Positions 8,950 through 16,827 of a DNA stretch of 64,000 nt are shown in pieces. The notes beneath the pieces are model-generated. The model ran no database searches and was not told where the DNA came from. It saw nothing but the letters and a program-made list of their open reading frames with translations. Made by a program: the position numbers and the translations under genes. This DNA is from Desulfomicrobium sp. UBA5193. Its GTDB lineage: Bacteria; Desulfobacterota; Desulfovibrionia; Desulfovibrionales; Desulfomicrobiaceae. Within the stretch, counting starts at the first letter, position 1. Each line of letters starts with the position of its first letter. The stretch covers positions 193,083-257,082 of the forward strand of contig DHWB01000006.1 of NCBI GenBank assembly GCA_002412965.1, given 5' to 3'.

Positions 8950-10011
8950 ATGGTAGGAATTTATGTAGGGGCGACATCCGGTTATTCCGGGAAAAATATG
9001 ATCGCCATGGGGATTGGGCTCAAGCTGCAAAAGGAAGGCTACCGGGTCGGGTACATGAAACCGGTGGGTGCCTTGCCACAGGAAAAGAACGGCGTGCTTG
9101 GCGACGCGGACGCATTTTTTGTGCAGGACATCCTGGGCCTGAGCGAAGATCCAACCCTGGTCACTCCAGTGGTCGTGGACCAGGATTTCAAGATGAAGGC
9201 CTTCACGGGCAAATGCGAGGACTTGCTGCCCCGGATCAAGACCTCCTACGAGACCCTTGGCAAGGATCGGGACGTCATGATCGTGGCCGGTTCCGGCAGC
9301 ATGTACTCCGGCAAGTACTGCGGAGTGGACGGCATCAGCGTGGTCAGGAGTCTGGGCATCAAGGCCATTGTTATTGATCGCTACGTCAAGGAACTCAATT
9401 ACGACTATCTCATCGCCATGAAGGAACTCCTCGGGGACCAGCTGGCAGGCGTTCTCCTGAACGACATCCCGCCCGCCTTCAAGGAAGAGCTGGATTCCCT
9501 CCTGCATCCATTCCTGGAGAGCAAGGGCATCAAGGTCCTGGGCAAGATCCCTTCCGACCCGCTCATGGGCGCGATCAAGGTCGCGGATCTGGCGGACCGT
9601 CTGGGCGGCAAGATCATTACCGCACAGGACAAGTCCGAGCGCGTGGTGGAGAATTTTCTGATCGGCACCATGCAGGTCGAAAACTTCATGACCCATTTTC
9701 GCAAGAGCAAGAAATCCGCGATCATCGTCGGCGGCGACCGCTCCGATGTGCAGCTCGTGGCCCTGGAAGGGCAGTGTCAGTGCCTGGTGCTGACGGGCAA
9801 CCTCTACCCCAACGACATCATCATGACCCGAGCCGAGGTGCTGGAAGTGCCCATCGTGGTAGTCCGCGACGACACCTTCACCGTGGCCAAGAAGATGGAA
9901 GCCATCCTATCCCGTCACAAGCTTCGGGATGTGATCAAGATCCAGCATGGCTCCCAGCTGGTCAGCTCAATCATCGACTTCCCGTACCTGAAAGAGTGTC
10001 TGGGGATTTAA
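8950..10011 (+). CDS. AAA_26 + DRTGG domain protein (phosphotransacetylase N-terminal-like)
   Basis: A protein of 353 residues resembling the regulatory N-terminal half of long phosphotransacetylases. Residues 1-200 form a dethiobiotin-synthetase-like P-loop domain; the P-loop is GATSGYSGKN, lacking the usual GKS/T. Residues about 210-320 form a DRTGG domain (IIVGGDRSDVQLVALEG). No phosphotransacetylase catalytic domain follows. A strong ribosome site (AGGAGGG) precedes the ATG. Pairing with an acyl-CoA synthetase suggests a sensory or regulatory role in acetyl-CoA conversion; this is inference. Confidence 0.75.
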   Translation: MVGIYVGATSGYSGKNMIAMGIGLKLQKEGYRVGYMKPVGALPQEKNGVLGDADAFFVQDILGLSEDPTLVTPVVVDQDFKMKAFTGKCEDLLPRIKTSYETLGKDRDVMIVAGSGSMYSGKYCGVDGISVVRSLGIKAIVIDRYVKELNYDYLIAMKELLGDQLAGVLLNDIPPAFKEELDSLLHPFLESKGIKVLGKIPSDPLMGAIKVADLADRLGGKIITAQDKSERVVENFLIGTMQVENFMTHFRKSKKSAIIVGGDRSDVQLVALEGQCQCLVLTGNLYPNDIIMTRAEVLEVPIVVVRDDTFTVAKKMEAILSRHKLRDVIKIQHGSQLVSSIIDFPYLKECLGI

Positions 10012-10073
10012 GATCCGGCTTCCATAACTTTGCTGCCAGCCCCTTAAAATTCGGGTGAGGCTCCGCCTGCTGA

Positions 10074-10110
10074 CAAACCCTCGTCGAAATTTTTGGCGAG
10101 GGTTTGCTTT
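10074..10110 (+). terminator. Probable terminator of the acyl-CoA synthetase/DRTGG operon
   Basis: 10-bp perfect stem CAAACCCTCG (10074-10083) with 10097-10106, loop of 13 bases, followed by CTTTT. A similar imperfect hairpin with an AAACCC stem lies at 10225-10254. Confidence 0.6.
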
Positions 10111-10113
10111 TGG

Positions 10114-10194
10114 GGTGTCCGTGATCAGGCCATGCGGGTCATCCAAGGAGCGATGAACCGGGTAGAAGAACCCCTTGGGCTTGCTGTCCATGCA
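10114..10194 (-). pseudogene. Remnant of an IS1182-type transposase
   Basis: On the minus strand a fragment of about 27 codons reads MDSKPKGFFYPVHRSLDDPH and continues GLITDT. This resembles the conserved part of IS1182-family transposases around a KGFFYL-H-RTVD segment followed by ITDTHVTP. Nothing before or after matches, and the frame then runs into hairpin sequence. It therefore looks like a decayed scrap of a transposase in the gap between the DRTGG gene and cimA. The match is from memory of the family and is short. Confidence 0.4.
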
Positions 10195-10302
10195 CAGGTT
10201 TCGGGTGACATGGAGCTTGAATGACAAAACCCCCGTCATTTGACGAGGGTTTTGAGGTGACGCTTTTCAGCAGTATGGGGTCCCGAAAATTCGGGGTCTT
10301 TT

Positions 10303-11922
10303 TTAAATTTCGCGGATGGCTTGGGTTAGTTTTTTCTGATCGTCCTTGAAGAGCTTGTAGTTGATGGAATCTTCCAGAGCCTGCCGACTGGCTTCGATGA
10401 TGTTGTAAGACACGCCAACCGTGGTCCAGCGGCTTTTTTGATCCCCGGATTCAATCAGGACCCGCACCACGGAGGCCGTGCCGCTGTTGCCATCTTCCCG
10501 CACTGACCCTGCCAGGACCCGCACCTTGAAGTCCAGCAGACGCATCTCGCTCAAATTGGGGTAAAAACGTTCAAGCCCCTTGCGCAGGGCGCAGTCCATG
10601 GCGTTGACCGGTCCTTTGCCCGTGGCCGCCGTGTGTTCGACCATCCCCCCCACGCGCAGCATGACCGTGGCCTCGGTGAAGGGCTCGACGCCTTCGGTGA
10701 AGACCGAGTCCAGGATACGGAAGCTCATGAGTCTGAAGTAGTTGCGCGCCCTGCCCAGCACGCGGTTGACCAGCAGTTCGTAGGAGGCTTCGGCCGCCGA
10801 GTATTCGTAGCCCTTGTCTTCGCGGGTTTTGAGCTCCGTGAGCAGTTCCAGGACGAAGGGGTCGCCCTTGTCCAGTTCGAACCCGTACTGCTTGGCCTTG
10901 AAAAGAATGTTCGACTGCCCGGCCAGGTCCGAGAGCAGGATGCGTTGTTTGTTGCCGACCAGTTCGGGTTCGATGTGTTCATAGGTGCGCGGATTGCGGC
11001 GCACTGCGGCGACATGCACCCCGCCCTTGTGCGTGAAGGCGGATTGGCCCGTGAAGGGCTGGCGCTTGAAGCAGCGCAGGTTGGCCACTTCGGACACGAA
11101 GGCCGAGGTGCTGGTCAGGCGCTCCAGATGCCCCTTGGGCAGGCAGAAATGGTCCATCTTGAGTTCAAGATTGGCGATTATGGAACAGAGGTTGGCGTTT
11201 CCGCAGCGTTCCCCGTAGCCGTTCATGGTGCCCTGGACCTGGATGGCTCCGTGGCGCACGCCGGTCAGGGAGTTGGCCACGGCCAGCTCGCAGTCGTTGT
11301 GCGCGTGGATGCCGAAGCGGGCTTCGGGCAGACGCTGACGCACAGCGTCCATGATGACGGCAATTTCCTCCGGCAGGCTCCCGCCGTTGGTGTCGCAGAG
11401 CACCAACATCTCCGCCCCTGCGTCCCAGGCCGTTTGCAGGCATGTGATGGCGTATTCGCTGTTGGTTTTGTATCCGTCGAAGAAGTGCTCGGCGTCGTAA
11501 AAAAGCTCCTGGGCATGGGGGCGCAGGAAGGCGAGCGAGTCGCGGATCAGTTCCAGATTGCGTTCGAGCGAGATTTTGAGGGCGTCGGTGACATGGATGT
11601 CCCAGGTCTTGCCGAAGATGGTCATGACCGGAGCCCCGGATTCAATCAGTGCGAGCAGGTTGGCGTCTTTTTCGGCCGAACTTTTGGCGGCATGGGTGGA
11701 GCCAAAGGCGGCGAGTTTGGCCGTGCTCAGTTCGTATTGGCGCATTTCGGCGAAAAAGCGCTTGTCCTTGGGGTTGGAGCCGGGCCATCCGCCTTCAATG
11801 TAGGCCACGCCAAGCTGATCGAGTCTGGTTGCGATGCGCAGCTTGTCTTCGGTCGACAGGTTCAGCTCTTCGGATTGCGTGCCGTCGCGCAGGGTGGTGT
11901 CGTAGATCTGGATGGTCTTCAT
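10303..11922 (-). CDS. cimA: (R)-citramalate synthase
   Basis: A protein of 539 residues of the isopropylmalate/homocitrate synthase family. The N-terminal TIM barrel begins with IYDTTLRDGTQSEELNLS and has HAHNDCELAVANSL for metal binding; the C-terminal third is the LeuA-type regulatory domain. Length and the TTLRDGTQ-EE-N pattern fit CimA rather than LeuA. It condenses pyruvate and acetyl-CoA to citramalate, a pyruvate route to isoleucine. The ATG at 11922 is chosen for its GGGAG ribosome site and because the homologous part begins there; the frame extends to 11952. No other branched-chain genes are adjacent. Confidence 0.88.
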   Translation of the reverse strand: MKTIQIYDTTLRDGTQSEELNLSTEDKLRIATRLDQLGVAYIEGGWPGSNPKDKRFFAEMRQYELSTAKLAAFGSTHAAKSSAEKDANLLALIESGAPVMTIFGKTWDIHVTDALKISLERNLELIRDSLAFLRPHAQELFYDAEHFFDGYKTNSEYAITCLQTAWDAGAEMLVLCDTNGGSLPEEIAVIMDAVRQRLPEARFGIHAHNDCELAVANSLTGVRHGAIQVQGTMNGYGERCGNANLCSIIANLELKMDHFCLPKGHLERLTSTSAFVSEVANLRCFKRQPFTGQSAFTHKGGVHVAAVRRNPRTYEHIEPELVGNKQRILLSDLAGQSNILFKAKQYGFELDKGDPFVLELLTELKTREDKGYEYSAAEASYELLVNRVLGRARNYFRLMSFRILDSVFTEGVEPFTEATVMLRVGGMVEHTAATGKGPVNAMDCALRKGLERFYPNLSEMRLLDFKVRVLAGSVREDGNSGTASVVRVLIESGDQKSRWTTVGVSYNIIEASRQALEDSINYKLFKDDQKKLTQAIREI

Positions 11923-12000
11923 GGTGCTCCCGGTGTGCGGCCAAAGTGTCATGGTGCGTAAGCCTTTAGGCCCAGTTGTTCAGTAATTTCATGTAAATAA

Positions 12001-12033
12001 AAAAGCCCCCGGACCTTGTGGGCGGGGGCTTTT
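12001..12033 (-). terminator. Terminator upstream of cimA
   Basis: 11-bp perfect stem (12001-12011 with 12023-12033), then TTTTTTATTT on the minus strand. It ends transcription of the small genes at 12065-12504. Confidence 0.8.
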
Positions 12034-12064
12034 GGTTGCGCGGACATCCGTTTATGCAGGCGCG

Positions 12065-12136
12065 TCATTCCCCCGACCGTGATTTTGTAATCACGGAAAT
12101 CAGAATAATGGAAATGGGGGAGATGATGGCTTTCAT
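12065..12136 (-). CDS. Possible 23-residue hydrophobic peptide
   Basis: A short frame on the minus strand begins MKAIISPISIILISVITKSR and adds three polar residues. It has an AGGA ribosome site 7 bases before the ATG, one hydrophobic helix and a charged tail. A perfect 8-bp hairpin (12077-12084 with 12089-12096) lies within its 3' part and a strong terminator follows. Size and layout resemble small membrane peptides, including type I toxins, but no family match is claimed. It may be non-coding. Confidence 0.3.
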   Translation of the reverse strand: MKAIISPISIILISVITKSRSGE

Positions 12137-12237
12137 GTATTGTTCCTGCCTGTTCTGATGAACAATGGAGAATCGATTGTCAAGTTCGATCTTTGTCAGT
12201 GCCGGGAGCCCGCGGGTTGTGAACGCGGACAGGCGCG

Positions 12238-12504
12238 TCATTGCGCGATCTTGATTTCCTGGGCGTCGATGAAGTCCACGCCGTTGTCTTCTCCCTGGTC
12301 TCCGAGCACGATGGCCTTGCAGCCGTGCAGGCCCGAAGCGTCGATGCCGCGCAGCATGTAGCTGGACGCGTCGGTGACGAGTATCATGCCTACGCTGGTT
12401 TCTTCCAGGATGCCATGGACTTCGACAGTGTCGCCAGCCAGACAGCTCAGAGGGACGGCAAGCAGAAAGATGCTGGCCAGCGCGCTGCACGAACAAATTT
12501 TCAT
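12238..12504 (-). CDS. Small exported protein of unknown function (DUF5818-like)
   Basis: A protein of 88 residues. Residues 1-23 form a signal peptide (IFLLAVPLSCLAG); a Cys just before the likely cleavage site makes a lipoprotein possible but the lipobox is weak. The mature part of about 65 residues looks like one small beta-rich domain with VHGILEETSVGMILVTD and CKAIVLGDQGEDNGVDF, similar in pattern to DUF5818-type domains. It stands alone on the minus strand, about 100 bases before a tiny ORF and a terminator. No function can be assigned. Confidence 0.7.
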   Translation of the reverse strand: MKICSCSALASIFLLAVPLSCLAGDTVEVHGILEETSVGMILVTDASSYMLRGIDASGLHGCKAIVLGDQGEDNGVDFIDAQEIKIAQ

Positions 12505-12783
12505 CGTTCAACCTTCCTTGAATAATGCATGTGGGTGAAAAAATGACCGGATGACCGGGGAGGGAACAAAAGCAAGGCGCTTCTCTCGACTCGGCAGATT
12601 CGTGTCGCCCGTCACAAGCATAGATTATGCCGATTTTCTAACGCATTGAAATGATGAACTTGAAGAAAGATTTTCTGGAATAATACGGAAATTATGATTC
12701 TTGTTTTTGGCTCAAATGTCTAAAAAATGACGTGTGTGCCTGTTTGATATGAGAAGTGAAAGTTCTTGATTGCGGAAAGAGAA

Positions 12784-14187
12784 TCAGGAGTTCCGCTTGG
12801 GCCTGGGGCGAAATGTTTTTTTGTCGAGGCGGTGTCTGGTCATCAGCTTGTGCAGCTGGCGGGTGGTGATGCCTGCCGTGTCCGCGCTCTTCTTGATGCT
12901 GCCGTTGCAGGACTGCAAAAGAGCCCAGAGATAGCGGCGCTCGAATTCCTCGATGGCCGCCGTCCGGGCGGCATGCAGGGGCATGAGCGTGTCGGAGCGG
13001 GTCGAGGAGTCGGACTGGGCTTCAGGCCGCAGCGCCAACAATTCCAGAGGCAGGCTCTCTGCATGGATCAGGTCCGTCTCTTCGAGGATGCAGGCGCGCT
13101 CGACGATGTTTTCCAGTTCGCGCACGTTGCCGGGCCAGGCGTATTCCTCCAGCGCCCGGGCAGCCCTCGGGTCGATTCCGCTGATGCTCTTGCCCGCATC
13201 GCGGCGGAAGTTGCGGATGAACTGTTCGGCCAGGGGAAGGATATCCTCGGTACGTTGGCGCAAGGGCGGGACTTCCACCGGAAAGACATTGAGGCGGTAG
13301 AAGAGGTCCCAGCGGAACTTGCCCTGCTCGCACAAAAGCGCCGGGTCTTCGTTTGTGGCGGCGATGATGCGCACATCGCACGGGATCAGTTTTTCCCCAC
13401 CCACCCGTTCAAAGGCTTTCTCCTGCAGGATGTGCAGGAGCTTGATCTGGGCCGATGGGGTGATGGTGCCGATCTCGTCCAGAAAAATGGTCCCGCCGTC
13501 GGCCAGCTCAAATTTGCCTTTGCGCGTCCGGGAAGCACCGGTGAACGCGCCTTTTTCGTGACCGAAAAGTTCGCTTTCAATCAGGGATTCGGGCATGGCT
13601 CCGCAGTGCACGCTGATGAACTGGCGGCTGCAGCGCGAACTGAGCTGATGGATGAGCTTGGCCAGATAGCTTTTGCCCGTGCCAGTCTCTCCGGTCAGCA
13701 GCACCGTGGTCCGCGTGGGCGCGACCATCTGCACCTTGCGGTAGACATCACGCATGTTCTGCGAATTGGTCAGCGCCATGACGTCGAGGACCTGAGGACT
13801 CTTGCAGGAGATGGCGCCTGCGCCGCTCAGCTCCAGGGCCACCCGGCTCAAGGTCAAGTGGATGGCGCGCGCTTCATGGGGAGGCAGCAGGGGCTCGGCA
13901 TGGCTCTGGCGCAGCAGTCCTTTCTCCGGCAGCAGCTCGGGATCCTTGATCAGAAAGAGGATGCGGCTGGATGGAGCCCTGCCGGCAAAGCGCTCCAGGA
14001 TGTCCTGGATGCTGTCAGCGTCCGGCTGGTCGCAAAGATCGAGGACCAGAATCTCCTGACCGCCATGCTCCGGCGGGAGCTCATGGTTCAGGGTCTTGAC
14101 CGTGGCGGTGAATTCATCTCCGGCTGCGGCCAGGAGAAGTTCGCGGGTGTCCCGGTGGGCGGAATATATGGTCAAGGGATGCGTCAT
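12784..14187 (-). CDS. Sigma-54-dependent transcriptional activator
   Basis: A protein of 467 residues. The first 135 form a receiver-like N-terminal domain in which no convincing phospho-acceptor motif is seen. The AAA+ domain follows with Walker A GETGTGKS (about residues 166-173), the sigma-54-contact loop GAFTGA (213-218) and GGTIFLDEIG. The C-terminus carries a Fis-type helix-turn-helix (KKSADTAGITTRQLHKLM). The start at 14187 overlaps the lpxB stop by ATGA, so the two are translationally coupled. Targets are unknown; sigma-54-like sites occur before flagellar genes in this window, but a link is not shown. Confidence 0.9.
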   Translation of the reverse strand: MTHPLTIYSAHRDTRELLLAAAGDEFTATVKTLNHELPPEHGGQEILVLDLCDQPDADSIQDILERFAGRAPSSRILFLIKDPELLPEKGLLRQSHAEPLLPPHEARAIHLTLSRVALELSGAGAISCKSPQVLDVMALTNSQNMRDVYRKVQMVAPTRTTVLLTGETGTGKSYLAKLIHQLSSRCSRQFISVHCGAMPESLIESELFGHEKGAFTGASRTRKGKFELADGGTIFLDEIGTITPSAQIKLLHILQEKAFERVGGEKLIPCDVRIIAATNEDPALLCEQGKFRWDLFYRLNVFPVEVPPLRQRTEDILPLAEQFIRNFRRDAGKSISGIDPRAARALEEYAWPGNVRELENIVERACILEETDLIHAESLPLELLALRPEAQSDSSTRSDTLMPLHAARTAAIEEFERRYLWALLQSCNGSIKKSADTAGITTRQLHKLMTRHRLDKKTFRPRPKRNS

Positions 14188-15311
14188 CGGCGATCTCGGA
14201 TGGTGTTCATGATGATATTCGCTGCGCGGGATGCGGCCCCGCCTCCGCCGAGCAGCGCGGGCAGCATGGTCAGCTGTTCGAGTATCCGCGTCCGGACCGG
14301 CGTTTCGGGAATCCACTGCGCGATGGTCGCGGCCAGAGCCGCCGGCTTGGCCCGATGCTGCAGGAATTCCGGGAAAACCGGGGCGCCGAGGATGAGGTTG
14401 GGCAGGGAAATGAAGGGGACCTTTACCAGCAGCTTGCCCAAAAGATACGTTGGCAGAGAAAATTTGTAGGCCACGGCCGTGGGTACTTCGAGCAGGGCCG
14501 TTTCCAGGGTAGCCGTGCCCGAGGCGGCCATGATGGCCCGGCAGGAGCGCATGATCTCGTAGCGGTCAGCGCTGTCGGCCAGGGTGACCGGCATTTTTGA
14601 TGTCCAGCAGCTGGAGATGAGGTCCCGATCCATGCCGGGGGCCACCGGCAGGACGAATTCCAGATCCGGGAAACGTGCTGCGAGCAAGGTTGCCGTGCGG
14701 GCGAAAATCGGCAGCAGGGACGTGATCTCGCGCTTGCGGCTGCCCGGCAGGATGCCGATCCGACGCGGCCGTTGCGGCGTATCCAAAATTTGTCCGGTCC
14801 TGATGGAGTCGAGCAGAGGGTGGCCGACGTAGTCTATGGCCATGCCGTGGCGGGCATAGAAATCGACCTCGAAAGGCAGAATGGAAATGATGCGGTCGAC
14901 ATGACGGCGCAGGAATTCGACCCTGCCTTCGCGCCAGGCCCAGAGCTTCGGGCTGATATAATAGACGACGGGAATGCCGAGGCTCTCGGCGATGCGAGCC
15001 ACGCGGAAGTGAAAATCAGGTGCATCGATGACCACGACCACGTCGGGGCGGATCGCACGGAGCTGTTCCTTGATGGTTCCCAGAAGCCGGATGATCCTCG
15101 GCAACTGGGCCAGCACCTCGGTGAAACCCATGACCGAGAGGGATTCGGTGCGAAGCAAGGCCTCTACGCCTTCATCACGCATGGCGGGTCCGGCCATGCC
15201 AACGAAAGTGGCTTCGGGGCATTGCTCGCGCAGGGCGCCGACCAGAAGCTGGCCGTGCAGGTCGCCGGAGGTTTCTCCGGCGTTTATCCAGATGGTGGGC
15301 GCGTTTGTCAT
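14184..15311 (-). CDS. lpxB: Lipid-A-disaccharide synthase
   Basis: A protein of 375 residues beginning MTNAPTIWINAGETSGDLHG, the conserved LpxB N-terminus. Further family motifs are VIDAPDFHFRVA and LPGSRKREI. It joins UDP-diacylglucosamine and lipid X into the lipid A disaccharide at the inner membrane. The ATG at 15311 fits the homologous start; the frame extends to 15425 without support. It is followed with a 4-base overlap by a sigma-54 activator, an unusual partner for lpxB. Confidence 0.92.
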   Translation of the reverse strand: MTNAPTIWINAGETSGDLHGQLLVGALREQCPEATFVGMAGPAMRDEGVEALLRTESLSVMGFTEVLAQLPRIIRLLGTIKEQLRAIRPDVVVVIDAPDFHFRVARIAESLGIPVVYYISPKLWAWREGRVEFLRRHVDRIISILPFEVDFYARHGMAIDYVGHPLLDSIRTGQILDTPQRPRRIGILPGSRKREITSLLPIFARTATLLAARFPDLEFVLPVAPGMDRDLISSCWTSKMPVTLADSADRYEIMRSCRAIMAASGTATLETALLEVPTAVAYKFSLPTYLLGKLLVKVPFISLPNLILGAPVFPEFLQHRAKPAALAATIAQWIPETPVRTRILEQLTMLPALLGGGGAASRAANIIMNTIRDRR

Positions 15312-15393
15312 GGCGTGCAAATAGACCCTTGTCGGCAAAATAACAAGAAGGCTAAGCCCTTGCTCTGCAAGGACCTTTGGCTTAGTTGGGGCC

Positions 15394-15777
15394 ATGCGGA
15401 AAAATACGGTTTCATCAGTACACAAGCTCTTTTGGACGGCCTATGTCCTTTTATTGATTGTCGGTTCCCTGGCTCCGGTGGACCTGCACGGCGCACCTGA
15501 AAAGAGCGACAAGGTCATTCATTTTCTGGCCTATGGCCTGCTGGTGCTCCTGTGGCCGGGAGCCTGGGTCAGATCTTTCATGATCATGTTCGGTTTTGCG
15601 GCGGGGTTGGGCCTCTTCCTGGAAATAGCGCAGGGCATGCTGCCCACGGGGCGATTTATGGACCTCTGGGATGCCCTGGCCAACGCTGCGGGCGCGGGGC
15701 TCGGCGTGGGAGTGATCATGTTGTGGCCCCGGATCATGGGCAGAGGGCGGTTTTTTGGCGATGGGCGACAGTCATGA
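15394..15777 (+). CDS. VanZ-like membrane protein
   Basis: A protein of 127 residues with about four hydrophobic segments. It contains the VanZ-family pattern SDKVIHFLAYGLLVLL and ends the last part with GRFMDLWDALANAAGAGLG. Family members are small integral membrane proteins of unclear role. It diverges from lpxB and overlaps the next gene by ATGA, so the pair is probably co-translated. Confidence 0.75.
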   Translation: MRKNTVSSVHKLFWTAYVLLLIVGSLAPVDLHGAPEKSDKVIHFLAYGLLVLLWPGAWVRSFMIMFGFAAGLGLFLEIAQGMLPTGRFMDLWDALANAAGAGLGVGVIMLWPRIMGRGRFFGDGRQS

Positions 15778-16724
15778 GCATGGCGGAACTGTGGGCCCAG
15801 ATAGTCTGGCCCTTGTGCAAGCTCGTGGGGCTGGTTTCCGTAGGCCTTTTTGTCGGCAATCTGATCGAGGCTCTGCACTGGACACGGTTTCTGGCCCGCT
15901 TGGCTCAGCCGTTGGCGAGAGCCGGGCGGCTGTGCGAGATCTCCGCAGCCAGCTTCTCCGTGGCCTTTGTCTCGGGCATAACGGCCAACACCATGCTGGC
16001 GGAGGCGTATGACCAGGGCAAGCTGTCGCGCCGCGAACTGATTCTTTCCAATCTGTTCAACAGCGTACCGACCTATTTTCTGCACCTGCCGAGCATGATC
16101 TTCATCACCGCCCCCATTCTGAAGTCCGCTGCACTGGTCTATCTGGGCATCACCGTGGGCTCCGCCGTGCTCCGCTCGGTGTGCATTCTGGCCGTGGGGC
16201 GCATTCTTCTGAAGGGCCTCGACCGTTGCCATGCCGTAGACATGCCGCCTGAAGAGAAACTCAGCGCGCGCCAGATCCTGGACAAAACCTGGAAGCGCTT
16301 CCGGCGGCGGATCAAGAAGATCGTGATGATCACCGTGCCCATTTATATCGGCGTGCACTTCATGAACAAGTTCGGGATGTTTTCGGCCATGGAGCATTTT
16401 CTGGCCAATCACATGACCGGACTGTCCTGGCTGCATCCCCAGTCCATGGGTATCATCGTCTTTCAGCTGGCCGCGGAATTCTCGGCCGGCATGGCCGCTG
16501 CCGGAGCCTTGCTCGATGCCGGTTCCATGTCGGTGCGCGATGTGGTCATCGCGCTTATCGTCGGCAATGTCCTGTCTTCGCCCATGCGCGCCTTTCGGCA
16601 TCAATTTCCTTATTATGCCGGCATCTACAAGCCTGTCCTGGCCCTGGAGCTGATACTGTGCAGCCAGGGTTTTCGGGTCGCGAGCCTCATCGCCTGCGGC
16701 GCGCTGTACTATTGGCTGAGCTGA
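15774..16724 (+). CDS. Nucleoside-recognition (Gate) domain membrane protein
   Basis: A protein of 316 residues with several transmembrane segments. It resembles nucleoside-recognition/Gate domain proteins related to SpmA/SpmB, for example in SFSVAFVSGITANTMLAEAY and IIVFQLAAEFSAGMAAAGAL. The start at 15774 overlaps the VanZ-like gene by ATGA; a second ATG follows at 15780. Substrate and function are unknown. Confidence 0.7.
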   Translation: MSMAELWAQIVWPLCKLVGLVSVGLFVGNLIEALHWTRFLARLAQPLARAGRLCEISAASFSVAFVSGITANTMLAEAYDQGKLSRRELILSNLFNSVPTYFLHLPSMIFITAPILKSAALVYLGITVGSAVLRSVCILAVGRILLKGLDRCHAVDMPPEEKLSARQILDKTWKRFRRRIKKIVMITVPIYIGVHFMNKFGMFSAMEHFLANHMTGLSWLHPQSMGIIVFQLAAEFSAGMAAAGALLDAGSMSVRDVVIALIVGNVLSSPMRAFRHQFPYYAGIYKPVLALELILCSQGFRVASLIACGALYYWLS

Positions 16725-16793
16725 GCCGACGTTTTGTGCGCCGCTCGTTCGCCTGTGCGTGATTTCCTTTCATTTTTGCCGAACACAAGACCA

Positions 16794-16821
16794 AAAAAAA
16801 CCCGGAATTTCCGGGTTTTTT
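16794..16821. terminator. Bidirectional terminator between the Gate gene and pnp
   Basis: CCCGGAA/TTCCGGG hairpin at 16801-16815, flanked by A8 on the left and T6 on the right, between convergent genes. Confidence 0.8.
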
Positions 16822-16827
16822 ATTCAA

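Noticed and set aside
12766..14469. A 567-codon plus-strand frame
   Set aside because: It mirrors the sigma-54 activator, whose motifs are unmistakable on the minus strand.
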